From: Caprimulgus europaeus
Lineage: Eukaryota; Chordata; Aves; Caprimulgiformes; Caprimulgidae
Assembly (NCBI GenBank): GCA_907165065.1
Contig: OU015530.1
Span: forward strand, 46,316,965 to 46,380,964
Direction: 5' to 3'
DNA length: 64,000 nt
A program made the translations under genes and the position numbers. Positions 12,093-23,083 of the stretch are shown piece after piece. The notes beneath the pieces are model-generated. The model had not been told where the DNA came from. It was given only the letters and a program-made list of their open reading frames with translations, and made no database searches. Within the stretch, counting starts at the first letter, position 1; each line of letters starts with the position of its first letter.

Positions 12093-15000
12093 ACCATGTT
12101 TCCAAGCATTTGGCTTTACAGAATCAGTTGGCCTGATGATTTACTGGCAAAGTCTTACAATAGTGAATTTTCCCACTACAAAAAGTCAATGATATTTAAA
12201 AAAAAAAAAAACAGCTTTTCTTTCTCCCCTGTTAACTGGAAACATATTGTACCAAAGCAATATTGCAAAATAAATGCTGAAGAAAAAGGATGACAATAAA
12301 AAACAGGCTTACTGGTAGTGCAGCACCCATTCCAGCACTGCTGCAAGACTCAGGTGACAATGATTTGTCATAAGAAACTGTGCATTAGAATGAAAGACAA
12401 GGATCTTATCACAGACAAAACTGCTGCTTGTCAGCTGCCACTCAGACAATGGGAAAGGGCTAAGAAAGAGTTTGAAGAACTTTGCTTGTGATTGTTAGAC
12501 CACTATATATCTGTTTTTGTTTTTTTTTTTTTTCCAAATATTTATTTTGATCCAAACAAAGAAACCAGATTTCATCCTGACTTTGCTCTAACACTGTTGA
12601 CTGGACTTCAAGCAGAATATGTACTAAAATCTTCCTGGGTAAGAGGACAGAGTCATTAATAATGGTAGATAATATTCATAATTGTGATTAAAGAATTTTA
12701 AAGCTTTTTATAAGAATATAAATAGCTGAATTAGCACTGTAAAATTCAAATAGTTAGTTTTCCCTTGTTTTCATGATTTTCCCAGTGGGAAAATGGATAT
12801 TTCATTTAACTGTGCAAAGCAAGATGAACTATGCTATTCAGTGCCTAAACTGAGGACAGCTAATTAGTAGGCAGTTTTTCTTTACAACCCAGGTCTAAGT
12901 CTTGTTTTTGTAACACAGCATTCCAACAATTACACCAAAGAGAGATCACTGCAGAAACACTTTACCAAAACCTTCTGTTTCACAGATTTTCTCTCTTATG
13001 AATGGTGGTGGTGATCCACAGAGGAGAGCTCCTGGCCAGAGAGCAATCTCATATTGCATATTTCACTGTCATACAGTGCAGATGCATTGTAGATTTAATC
13101 ACTGACCATGATCATTTCTTCAGCAGGTGAGGAACATTCTGTTATGCCATACATAGGTACCTTATACATGCCATTCTTCAGTTTCAAGTTAAATTAACAG
13201 AGAAGTGCTAGCACATAGAAAAACTGAATAAAGAGCTTGTCTCCTTTTTTTGGTATTCTGTTGAGAAGTCATCAGTCTACTAAAAGCAACACATGCCTGC
13301 TAGTCTATATTTCATTGTCTTCTAGTTTAACTTGCTTATTGTCTTTACTACTACTAAAATATCTACTATGGGAAGGGTTTAATATTGTAAGTGTAATGTG
13401 CATGTGCTTGGACAAGCTCCCTCTTCTGAGATCCTGCTAAAATCTGCAGCCAGGGAGAAAAAATACACACAACAGCAACCCATAAAATGGTAATGGAGAG
13501 AGTAATTACCTCCTCAGCTGTGGCTGAGATGGCTGTTAGATACAGTTCCTGGAAAAGATGCTAGCTGAACATCAGCTAAAGAGACTAAATTTTTTGTTTT
13601 ATTTCCTTTTTTTCAACTATCAGGCCAGGTGATTAACAATAAATATCCCTGCTTTTTCAAGTGATTTTGCACATATTGAACCTTTTATATATATAATCCT
13701 GATCAAAATAATTCATTAAGCTTTTGGTGATTAAAGTAAAGCTTACAGGATTTACAGGTTTTTAAAAAACAATGTGATTGGAGAGCTTTGTGATTTAAAT
13801 GTATGCACAGTCTCTAAACTGATCTAGAAAGAGATTTGGATAGTTTTGAACATGCCTAATATGATAAGGGGGAGGAGAACTATAAGATGCTCTGTTTCAG
13901 TCATGGGAATGGCTTTCTTATTAGATTTTGAGAGATTAAAAGTCCAGTAGACCAAAACATTATGAAATTAAGTATAAAGGAAGCTAGAAGTTCTTTGAGT
14001 AAAAAGGGCTGCAGATCCATCTGTGAAAGGAGAGAATGGAGTAATAATTCTATGTCATCTGCCTACATCAAACCAGGATTTTCTGGGGTGTTAAAAAAAA
14101 AGAACTGGGGCAAAAAAATCAAGAAGATCATTATACTTGTATTGTCTTGCACTGCATGGCAGCATGTAGGAGGATACAAAGAGAAATGGGCCAAAAGCCA
14201 CATTCATGTAATCCTGAGTTGTCACACAGTATATCAAATTCACACCTAAAGAATATGCTTCTCTGATAACAGTAAAAAAATGCATTGTGAATTAGCATGA
14301 ATATTAAGCATGGCAAGATAAAAACACATCTCATTTCTGAGCACAAAAATATCATTCTCTAATTTCCTCTGAAATGTGTCATAAACGTGCCTTTTATTCA
14401 GCATTTTGAAAGAGAAATGGATCATATTACACTTCTCAGTAGTATAGTTATGCAATTCAATGGGGGATGAAATGTCACGATTTAATAAATAGGATAAAGA
14501 TTAGTAAAATAATCTAATCACTCTTCTCTCTTATTTTCAGTCATCACTGAGGATGGAAAAGAGCAGGAGAGGAAGATTAATTTGAGGCTTTATGCAGATA
14601 TGGGTCAGTAGCCCAGAGCTTTTCAGTTTTTTCTAAATGCTAACATGCTTCATCACAGTGAAGATCACCGAGAATCAGAGAGTGATTGTAAATGAACCAC
14701 ACACTTTCTTGAGCAAGCAGCAGTGGGAGTCTGTTTGTCCTTACAGGTGGCACCCAGACATGGTAGGATCTGCTGTGCTCCCAAGAAAGTATGCAGGATG
14801 CTTCTGTAGTGTCTGTGCACAGGCAGTCCTGAGTTGTATCTTTGCCTTGGATGCTCTGCTGGATTTAACCATATTTAGTTATCTTTGAGGTGACCTTTGA
14901 AGTCTCATGTTGCATGTAGTCCTAGGGAGTCTGGCTGGACTATCCTCACTGCCCCATATTGTTTCACAGCCATGTCACACAGCCACAGTCAGACAGAGAA

Positions 15001-16049
15001 GTAGCCTGAACTTGAACTAGTTTCAGGCTCAAACTCTCATTTCCTAGGTGTCTGGGTACACACATTCACATCTCTTTTTGGAGCTACAGCACTCCCAATC
15101 CAACTTCCTGGAGGTCCTTAAGTCAGTAAGTACAAGCTATGGTAATGGGGCTGTGTAAGGCTCTGTCTCACTGTTTATTTTTTCAGAGGAACATGTTATC
15201 TGAACACCTACACTATTATTCCAAGCACTAGGAATTAATTACAGGCATTTGATGATACCCAAATGAGTCAATGATTTCAGCAGCCACATACAATCCCTTC
15301 CACTTTCACCCAGTGGAAAGGCACAGCCTCAGCCTGAACCTGATCTCTCAGCAATTTTGCTCTCCCCGGTGCTACACCTGACTTCTACCAACACGTCTGT
15401 GTGGAGAATCAGGTATATAATCTGCCATAGTGCTCTCACGTGAACTGTTGTTAACAGATGGCATTTTTCCTGTCTAAAATATGTGCCTGTAGCTAGTCTC
15501 TTTCACACATCTCCCCCCACCCACACGTTTTGAGGTTTTCATCAGTTATTCACTCTGCAGCCTCAAGTTGCCATCAAGTCTGAAAGTCACTGCACAGTCC
15601 AGATGCTCATGAATTTATCAAGCTACCTGTTTAGCCTCTGGCGTAAAGATTAAAAGCTTCTTCTGGGTTCACTTCAGTCCTAACAATGTAACTGTACAAC
15701 ATATTAATGTTTTGTCTCTGTCACCATGCCAGTGATGACAGGGACTTACAAGGGCAGGATGCTGAGTCATAAAAGACATCTAAGAGCAAATCCAGCTCTT
15801 AGTAGAAAAACTAGGCTGGACACAAAAAAACAATTCAAAGTTCAAAATTGGGATAAATTCCCTAAAGTTAGAGTAGAGAAGGTTTCATTAGAAAGTAATA
15901 GCTGTGCTTTACCTAGGGGGTCACTGGCAGAGCTCTGTGGGTACAGTTTTGGCACGGAGTCAGAAGAGCTGCATTATTTATTGTTCATATGTGTTATTCC
16001 TTAATGTTCGTCACAACCAGACCCAGGTGTATGTAAAGCAAGACACCTG
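12093..16049. other. Non-coding DNA; one weak exon-like segment
   Basis: No confident gene or repeat. There are A and T runs (A13 near 12199-12211, T15 near 12519-12533). A 63-nt exon-like segment at 14541-14603 is listed separately. The open frame at 15726-16004 (92 codons) has no recognisable motif. Confidence 0.5.
14541..14603 (+). other. Exon-like segment with strong splice acceptor
   Basis: A pyrimidine-rich tract (14519-14538) ends in CAG at 14538-14540. It is followed by a 63-nt segment open in only one of three frames and then a GGGTCAGT donor-like sequence. The length is a multiple of three, so the segment could be skipped or included without a frame change. Its translation is charged (includes TEDGKEQERK) but matches nothing I know. 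This may be a chance splice-site pair. Confidence 0.15.
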
Positions 16050-16270
16050 TTTTTCCTGTCTAAACTACCATGTCTATAAATAATTTACTGAATAAATGTA
16101 GGTTTACAATTGGACTTGATAATCTTAAAAGTCTTTTCCAACCAAAATGATTTTATGAATAAAGGTTTCTAGATGGAACCATGGTGCCATTTGCTATAAC
16201 AATGTAACCTGTGCTGTACTGCCTGGGCAGAATATATGCTGTCATAGAAAAGCCAGGGGCAAAAAGTTAT
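16050..16270 (+). repeat. Local duplication, copy A (interrupted by CR1 tail)
   Basis: The sequence from about TTTTTCCTGTCTAA, through TTTACTGAATAAA, to TTTCTAGATGGAAC and on to GTACTGCCTGGGCAGAAT recurs, diverged, at 16825-17010. Copy A carries an extra 67 bp between the two halves of the repeat unit, a CR1 3' tail. The match resumes around GTCATAGAAAAGCCAG, corresponding to GCCATAAAAAGTCAG in copy B after an indel of about 35-40 bp. Confidence 0.65.
16097..16163 (+). mobile_element. CR1 3'-terminal insertion with 8-bp target duplication
   Basis: The segment reads GGACTTGATAATCTTAAAAG, TCTTTTCCAACC, then AAAATGATTTTATG. This is the plus-strand CR1 3' terminus, with a single degenerate octamer at the end. 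TGAATAAA occurs on both sides, at 16089-16096 and 16156-16163, as a perfect 8-bp duplication. The paralogous locus at about 16868 has the same flanks with one TGAATAAA and no insert. The called span includes the right-hand duplicate. Confidence 0.75.
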
Positions 16271-16824
16271 GAGGCAGTTTGGGGAAAGAGCAGACAAAAG
16301 GAGAGGTAAAAAAGTCATAGCCCTTCTGGTGCCACTGCCTGCAACAGAGGGTTGAAAACCCAGGGTGTCGCCTGCCATCACTGTGAAAGGAAGGAAGGTT
16401 TCTACTAGGACACCAGGGAGGACAAAGCCACAGTAACTGACCACACTTTTCAGGCTTTCCTAGCCCTGTCCTTCCCTGCTACATAAATCTTTCCTCTGAC
16501 TTTCCATTCCTGCTCTGCTGCTTCTTCCTTCTCATCCCCTTTCCTTAACAAGAAACCAAACAAAGCTCCAGCCCCTCATCTCCAATGTGGCAAAATTCAG
16601 TTTAGTTTACTCAAGAGCCTGCAGGCATCTGACGTTCATTCATGTGATATTTAAAAGCCCCAACAATCATCTGACTTTGTCAGAGCATGTGCAGATGAGT
16701 TGACTCCCTGAGGCAACCCAAGACAATATTTACTGAGTATCAAAAGCTGTTTACCATGAAAACAGAACTGCTCCATGGAAATCTGGTGCTGTGCCTTGCA
16801 TCACATGAATATTATGTCAATGTT

Positions 16825-17010
16825 GCTGCTTTTTTCCTGTTTAATCTGTCATACTTATAAATCTTTTACTGAATAAAGGTTTCTAGATGGAACAACAGTG
16901 ATGTCTGCAATATCAGCAAAGACCTGTACTGTACCGTCTGGGCAGAATCCTTGGTCCAGTGAGGTATGTTACTAAGGAAGGTGAATGATGCCATAAAAAG
17001 TCAGCAATAT
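16825..17010 (+). repeat. Local duplication, copy B (empty site)
   Basis: This is the second copy of the unit at 16050-16270, reading TTTTTTCCTGTTTAAT, TTTTACTGAATAAAGG, TTTCTAGATGGAAC and GTACCGTCTGGGCAGAAT. It lacks the 67-bp CR1 tail and so shows the pre-insertion arrangement. Identity by eye is roughly 70-80 percent outside the shared core. Confidence 0.6.
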
Positions 17011-18820
17011 GTATTAATGATTTATCTGCCTTTCATACACTGGCATTTAAAAGGTTTGAAAACCTTTGTGCAAATGCGATACAATTGGTGGGAACATTTA
17101 AATCAGATGCTGGACAAGCTGTTGCCTTTGGTAAAATTATTCATGAGATTTGCTCCGTGTAAATTTTAGGATCAAAATCAGACTGTACAAGTTTTGCATT
17201 AAATATTGTGTTGTTGCTGAGCCTCACATGGTGAGGTTAGCGGAGAAGAATAAACTAAAATCCTTGACTCTCACCTCCACTCCAGCCTAACTCACAGATG
17301 CTGCAAGCTTTATATTTGGGGGATTTCACTCCTCTCTCTTCACCAGTTTGTATAAGGGAGGTGCATTTTGCCCTACCCTGATACTCTGTGTAGCCATTAG
17401 AAAACCTGAGACGAGAAGGAATGTTGTTTTCCCTCTGTGTTATCAGGGAATTTCAGGAGACGTGATGTTTCCTGCATCCCCTCCTGCAGAGCAGTCCCTT
17501 CAAACGTGTTTGTGCTGAGGCACAAGCTGAGCTGTGCAACATCTAGTTAATAACAGCCATGTAAGGGCATCTTTCCCCTGGGCTAACCGAGGAGGTGTAG
17601 TTGCTGAGCATGCTGCATGTATTTCTGTGACTATTCAACTGGTTTCAACATCTGGATTTTCACAGAAACCTCTAAGAATGCAAATCTCCTTTCTTTTTTG
17701 ATGAGTCATCCAGGATGACTGCCTATGGTCCTAGCTGGGGATGGCAAGTTTAGAAAAGATCTTACCACTCTGATGCAAGGTCCTCTAGTTCCCTGCACAG
17801 GCTGGGGAACCCTTTAAGTGATCCAGTCCTGTGGATTTCCCTTCTGCATAACTTGTTTTCCTAATGAGTCTCCAGCCTAAAACAATAGAGGAGTTTCCAA
17901 CAATAAGGGGATTTTCAGAACTTTGAGATTAGTCATTTCCTATTACTCAAGGGAAGAAAAATGTGAAAAAAATCCAATTTAGAAAGTCTGGCTGCTGGTC
18001 CAGCCAATATTTATACATTTGTTTTCACAAAGTACTAAACTTTAGAACAGCAGGGGTGTTGCCTCTGCAAAAATAACTTCATATTTTAGAACAATTGTTC
18101 AAACTGGTATAGTAAATAGCTTTCAACATAACATAATTTGCAGTGGACGTTAGTGTTTCCATGGCAAGAGAGCATTCTGAGGGGTTTTTTTGTTTGTTTT
18201 TTTGTTTGTTTTTTTCCTGGATATTAAAGGAAAGCCCTTTGAATAATTCCAATGTTACTGCTTATGTTGTAACTACTATTGCTACAAATCTGCTCAAATA
18301 TATAATACTGTTCCAAAGACTATATTGACTGTAGCTTTGGGTATGCAAGCGCATATTTAACAAATATTTTTTACTAATACTGTGGCTTATATTAAGTTCT
18401 ATTTAGCAGTGTCTCAGGGTTGAAAACTTTAATTAAAGAATAAACTTTCTAAACTGAGAAATAGCACTGATATTGATCAGTTAAGTAGGAGATATAAACC
18501 AAACACATGCACATATTAATAATATATTATTTATCTCAATACTTTTTGTTCAAAAGTGTTTCTTGTAAATTGGACTTGTGCATATGTGCAAAAGTTCCTG
18601 TGGAAAATGCTCCAGGCTCTTTATTGTGCTGGATTTTTAGTGAGTACTTTTTCCATAATTTCAAAATATAGTTTAATGATAAATTTTATTCATTATTATA
18701 TGATATTATTTTGTGAAATATTGAGTAGTGTTGTACTATAGTGTTCAGTTTAATTCATTGTTTTCCCTGATTTGCATATCACTTTCAAATAGAAATAAAA
18801 ATACTTTTTTTCAGTGCCAT
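17011..18820. other. Non-coding DNA, no gene seen
   Basis: No gene or known repeat recognised. The 17220-17640 part is GC-richer than average. A T/G microsatellite-like stretch with TTTG units is at about 18185-18216. Confidence 0.5.
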
Positions 18821-18995
18821 AAGATTATAGGATAATTTAAGATGGAAAGAGCCTCAGGAGGTTGTCTTGCCCAACCCTCTGCTCAAAGTAAGGCTTACTT
18901 CGACATTCCCTCTGCTCAAAGTAAGGCTTACTTCAACATTAGATCAGGTTCTTTGTGGACGTTTCCAAATGAGTTTTGCATGTCTCCAACAATTA
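18821..18995 (-). mobile_element. CR1 3' end with internal 33-bp tandem duplication
   Basis: This is a minus-strand CR1 3' UTR fragment. On the plus strand it begins with degenerate tail octamers (GATTATAGGATAATTTAA). It then follows the familiar CCTCAGGAGGTTGTCTTGCC, CAACCCTCTGCTCAAAG, ATCAGGTT, GAGTTTTG, TCTCCAA order. The 33 bp at 18875-18907 are repeated directly at 18908-18940 with one mismatch, a tandem duplication inside the element. It is old, judging by the decayed octamers. Confidence 0.8.
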
Positions 18996-21900
18996 ATATC
19001 ACGTAGCAACCATGTAGTAGCTTGAAGAATAATTGCTTGTTTGCCTTTCCTTATTCTCATACACAATGTGGCCATCCATTTATGAAGACAATTGCAGAGG
19101 TTGGTGAGAAATATTACATTTAAACAACCTCCACCCTACTGAAAGTATCTCAGCTGCCATTTTGAACACCATGGCACAGCTTTTACATCTTTTATATTAA
19201 TTCCTTCAGATAACATTCTGTTCTAATGTAAAAAATGGGAATTTTGCACATCATTCTTTTAGTTCCCTCTTTACCATCTTCTCTGTCTGGAATACATCTA
19301 TGAAAATGGGAGACATTATTTTCAGCAACTTTTTTCTGTGAGCTCCTTGAAGTTAATTCATATCTCGACTTATCTTGGTTCTACCTTGATTTCATTCAGT
19401 TCACTTCTGTAAATCAGCATTTTCCTCCTTTCTACAAAAATGATGAAGCAAAACTAGGTGCTTTCCAGTCAAGTGCTTTAAATACCTGTTACTCAGAAAA
19501 AGTCTTGTTAGATATCCTAATTAGTAATTTATAATTAATAATATTGGAGGGAAATAATGTTCTTTAACTTGAAAACTTTCATCTTTTTTTTTTTTTCCAT
19601 ACTAGCTTTAGAATCCATTTTCCCAATGGAGCTCTGTAAATACAAGCAATAGATAATGGTTAGAAAACCCTCCTCTTGAGGCTGCAGAAGCATAAGTAGT
19701 CATCACAATCACAGAAATCATGAGGTGAAGCAGGATTAGCATATTAGAGCTTGTCTGATTGCTTTTTCCTATGGTATGCCAAAACAAGATTAGAACAGCT
19801 GATTCAGGGGTGACCAAAACAGAAACTTTTTCCATATCAGTGTCTTATCATATGATTCCTGCAAAGCACATGTCTTAAAACAATAACAAACTTCTTTCAT
19901 ATTTCCAAACAGTCCTTGTTCTTTAATCAGATGATAGTTATTTGATCTAGGCATCTTGAACCAAAATAGCTTGTGTGTTTTCCTTCTTACTATTACAACA
20001 TAGCCTATAAGATGCTGTAAGATACCGTAGATATGGAAAGTAACTAAGTACAATAAATTAAGTGAATTGCCCAAGTTGAGTAGATGTTCATAGTTAATGC
20101 TTAAACTAATTTGCCTCTAATTTTCTGATGTGAGTGTAAGGAAAACTACTACAGCAATAATTATTTTCATATGCTTTTTAAACTATGTCACTTATTTAGT
20201 ATTTCTGTGTCTCATATTCAGAACAAAAAATTATATATGGTTTGATGAATAAACATGTGCTTAAATGCAACAATCACTATTACAACAAAACTAGATGATT
20301 TAAGAAGGCAAAAAACAAACATTAATTATGTGAATACAAGATAGCCCAAGGAAAGGCTTCCCCAACTCTTAATTTCTCAGGTCGTGAAATATTATTTTGT
20401 TCATTATAAAAAAATTGCTAGATTTCCCAGATTCATGAACAAAGAAAAGCTAAATCCAATTTCTGGTCTAACTGAACTGACAACAAAAATGCTAATCATT
20501 AATGTAGTTACTATATGAGTAAAAAAATAAACATATGTAAATAGAAAAAGAAATAGAAGCCTACATCCAAGAGGGTGAGACTTTTCCAGAGTGGGAATTG
20601 CCTGTGGCATATTTGGTTTTGCAATAATGGTTGTAAATAAGAACCGGTTCCTCATTTGATGTTAGGTGTTATTACACTAGGAATAATAAATATTCCTTAA
20701 CACTTGCACTTCACATACAACATAAAAATACATATGCAAAGGAAGACAGGTATAGAAATATGAATAACATTCAACTAAAATTTTACTATTTCACCCTGTT
20801 GAGGAGATTCTCCAAACTTTTATTTTCTTGGAATAGTCTGTGAAAACACACATAAGCACACTTACTTCAATTTTCTTGCATAAGTCAGGCTTAATCATGT
20901 AAGTAAACCCCTGAAGAGTATAAGGATTAATTTCATGTTACATTTCAGAATCCCAAACAAGCCACAGACCCAAATATTTCTCACTGAAGACAAAGGAGAT
21001 TCTTAGCATGAGAATAATTTAATTTGATGCATTTGGTCAAAGCTTTTTTTCTAAGAACACTATAAGATTAATAGAGGGAATCAGCACTTTCTGAGGGTTA
21101 TCTGGAGATAGATAACAAAGTCTGATAGAATAATACAACTTCTAGAAGTATCTATCTTTCTCCATAATGACTATAGAGAGTGATAGGGGAATTTCAGGCA
21201 GATGACTTGAGGAGAGATAAGTCTTCAAGAGGTGTTGGATCAGGTTTAATCCATGATGGTGGCATATTTGTTCTCATTTATTATGAGTCTGTACTTCTAA
21301 GAAGACAGAAAAGTTGTTGAAAAACAAAATGAAAAGTTAAAAATGAAAGAAGGTAAAAAAAATGTATGTGGTATAAACAAAATCCTGTACAGCAAAAACA
21401 GATGGGTTTTACAGCTTCCTGTTTAGAAAACTGGAATAGCCTACCCTTGTGTAATGGTCCTTCCTAAGTTATGACAATAAAACTTGATAGTGTCGTTCAC
21501 TGTCACATAGTCTATAGATACTTCCATACGTACAAAGTAATGTTAAAACACCTTTCACTTCCCACACTGTGAACTTGTATGAATCCTCCCCCAGTCCATG
21601 TTTGTTTAGAATACATTTTTATAGCAAAGTTATAAGCTCAATAACATGCAGAGATTTATCTTGGGAATACAGACTCAACAGTAACTGCGATGAAAGCAAT
21701 ATGGCAGGAAAATAAGAGATCTGGGCCATCTGGGTGAAAATATGTGGCTTTGAAAAATGTCTAGAGGAAAGAAAATTGACATATATCTGGAAGTGAAAAG
21801 CTCTGAATTCAGCTGAGAGTTTTGTCACTCACTTACTCACTGACTTTATTCATGACACTGGTGGATGTTTTTCAGAGTCACATGGTGCTTACCTCTTCTT

Positions 21901-22897
21901 TATAGTCAAGAAACTAGGCAATTGGGCTAAAACTTGGTTTCCCTATCTGGGGATGAAGTGTAATCAACAACTATTTAGTAACTGTGGAACATCATTAGCT
22001 GTCTTTGCCTCACAAGAAGTAATTTACTTCTGTTACAGTGCCACTTCGCTCAGCTATGCTATTTCTGACCATGATATGAACATAATAATAAAAATAATAG
22101 CCCCCCACCTGAAAGCCAGGCATATTATTCACATACAATATTCAGTTAACTATATAATTTTTTTTTCCTTTTTCAATATTACTAATATTTATATTCTTAC
22201 TCAGATAACTGTAAAGTGAAAGATTAATTACTATCAGTTATAAATAAAGTTAGAGGCTTCCCAATGCTGAAACAAAAGGCAGGTTTTTGTGTCTCATTGG
22301 AAAAGAGGAACAATTTTGTTGCTAAAGCAATAAAAGTTTATTCTTATCCCTGTTCTATGTTTTTTAAGGTTTGTTATGACACTGAAACTCAGGTGATAAA
22401 AAGAACAAACCAAACTCTTTACTGGAAAACTGTAGCTTTGTTGTTATAGTTGATATCAAATGGACCTGCTAAGTGGGATAGTGTCAAAGTCCTGAATACA
22501 AGTGAAATCCAGAGTTTTCTTAACAAGTAAAAATGTTAGTTTGGTATTGTTGAAAATACAAAACTGGATTCTGATATAATTTATGCTGAAGTTCTAAGAA
22601 ACTCACATGGATGTCAGTGAAACAGCAGTACTCTTTATTTTTATAAATAACAAGGATTTTCCAAAAGTTACCTGAGAAGGTAACAGAGTACTGAAACAAG
22701 GAACCCCACCAATGGCTGGAAATAGAGGTCTCCACTTTTCAAAGCTGCATCTTTATTTGCAAGTTAAGAAATTATCATGAGGTAATGATGGCAGCAACTC
22801 ATATGCCAGGAATGTCAGGTCACAAAGTTTATCCATTCAGCACTGCACAGTTAAGATGCTTTCACTTCACCCCTGAATCATCTATGTCTGTATTAAG
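18996..22897. other. AT-rich non-coding DNA, no gene seen
   Basis: I see no gene. A weak MIR-like phrase (AAGTGAATTGCCCAAGTT near 20061) is too short to call. A T15 run lies near 19585-19598. Confidence 0.5.
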
Positions 22898-23083
22898 TTG
22901 CCCAAGGAAGTTGTGGCTGCCCCCTCTCTGGAAGTGTTTAAAACCAGTCTGGATGAGGCTTTGAGCAACCTGGTCTAGTGGAAGGTATCCCTGCTGATGG
23001 CAGGGGGATGGGAACTAGATGATCTTTAAGGTCCCTTCCAGCCCAAACCATTCTATGATTCTATGATTCTATGATTCTAAGTT
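22898..23083 (+). mobile_element. CR1 3' end with intact octamer tail
   Basis: This is a plus-strand, 5'-truncated CR1 3' UTR. It starts at GTTGCCCAAGGAAGTTGTGG and contains CTGGTCTAGTGGAAGGT and CTTTAAGGTCCCTTCCAGCC. It ends with 3.75 copies of ATTCTATG at 23050-23079. It is close to the recalled CR1 consensus and looks like one of the younger copies here. TAAGTT occurs at 22894-22899 and 23078-23083 and may be a short target duplication, although it overlaps element sequence. Confidence 0.93.

Noticed and set aside
20055-20100. AAGTGAATTGCCCAAGTT resembling a MIR core
   Set aside because: Only about 18 bp match and the expected downstream segment is missing.
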